Assembly (NCBI RefSeq): GCF_020080835.1
Contig: NC_058165.1
Span: 3,199,771 to 3,263,770, forward strand
Origin: Cotesia glomerata
Lineage: Eukaryota > Arthropoda > Insecta > Hymenoptera > Braconidae
DNA: 64,000 nucleotides
Reading direction: 5' to 3'
The notes beneath the pieces are model-generated. The model had not been told where the DNA came from. It did not search any database and worked only from the letters and a program-made list of their open reading frames with translations. Within the stretch, counting starts at the first letter, position 1, and each line of letters opens with the position of its first letter. The position numbers and the translations under genes are program-made. Of the stretch, positions 63,359 to 64,000 are shown piece after piece.

Positions 63359-64000
63359 CTTATTATGTACTGTAACATACTAGCAATCGTTCAGTGACTA
63401 TCTATTCACCCGATGTTGTATATTCATCAGTTTTTCACACGGATAAATCCCATAGAGTTAAGTGTTATTGCGAGATTAAATTGCTTTAACAATATCGTGT
63501 ACAAGTTTATCGAAAACACTCTTTATAATTATATTTATCAATTTATAAGTAATCTATTGTTCGTCTTACATCTCAGCGGTCATTAAAATAGATTTTATTA
63601 TTCAACAAAAGTAGCATTCACTATTCTGAATTAAGAAAGTACGATATTGTATTTATAATAAATGTATATATGTATGTAAAGAAACCAGTGATGATTATAT
63701 AACGAGCGAGCTGTGGCTTTGCATACACAATAAGCATTAATTACTATTTAAATTAACGTTATCGAGGTCAACGAGATATCAACAGCGATTTTTTTTTATT
63801 TGAGATTGATTTTATGTATTAATATTTATTTATTATAAATTGTAAAAGCGTATCTTTTAGCGTTATTATTATTTTTCATTATCTTTAACATTTTTATAGT
63901 TTTAATCATTTAATATAGGCAGTCTAGTTTCTTTTATAATTAGTTTATATTGTTATTGTTATAATATTTAAATAATTAATAATTCGATTGAACTTCAAAT
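63353..64000. other. Non-repeat AT-rich stretch, no gene recognised
   Basis: No repeat or frame supported up to the window end. Confidence 0.4.

Overview
This window reads as nuclear DNA of an AT-rich animal, most likely an insect and possibly a hymenopteran parasitoid. It shows spliceosomal GT-AG introns, tRNA-derived SINEs, a LINE fragment, TA-target MITEs, long (TA)n tracts and no prokaryotic gene organisation. The insect assignment is inference from general character; no host gene fixes it. I find no convincing host protein-coding gene. The window looks like intergenic or intronic sequence filled with nested mobile elements.

The clearest gene is a four-exon transposase (29821-33684, minus strand) in a 6.25-kb DNA transposon (28931-35184) with 0.72-kb terminal inverted repeats. 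Exon phases agree at every junction and three acidic motifs (WDGKLL, CFDT, AERGV) are candidate catalytic residues. The frame carries four single-base shifts, all in short homopolymers. It belongs to a protein type I know only as uncharacterised arthropod/cnidarian proteins.

The transposon sits in the loop of an AT-rich hairpin within a second system: Helitron-like non-autonomous elements (1600-3434, 13817-15140, 23705-24646, 27654-35570, 57465-59542). Most carry tandem imperfect palindromes of about 200 bp with (TA)n apices. Four end in a 19-23-bp palindrome followed after 4-8 bases by CTAG and then T. A related palindrome array at 19250-20395 lacks those ends.

Other families: B, a TA-target MITE-like family (4658-6535; 9198-13108 with five 623-bp tandem units; 38706-41760; 50688-51636; mini foldback 52677-52938); C, about 0.7 kb (four copies); D, about 420-bp tandem units with a shared tail (two loci); E, GC-rich double hairpins (16403, 16984, 43098-44437, 46149); F, elements containing (TG)n (46780, 51750); G, a 0.77-kb direct duplication (45376-47965); H, a 3.2-kb element with roughly 120-bp inverted ends (50092-53287); K, about 0.92 kb (25397, 58380); L, about 275 bp (26438, 35607). 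Single elements are a pogo-like MITE (40043), a 140-bp palindromic MITE (51030), a LINE 3' fragment (39833-40815), a TIR element (40849-41453) and two tRNA-derived SINEs (6249, 22015).

Nesting gives relative ages: the K copy at 58380 and the 6.25-kb transposon are younger than the Helitron-like hosts; E is younger than D, C and G; B, F and the small palindromes are younger than H. Non-repeat blocks with more CpG (22741-22780, 26810-26960, 54021-54540, 56745-57240, 62860-63250) are the best places to look for promoters or untranslated first exons of host genes outside the window.
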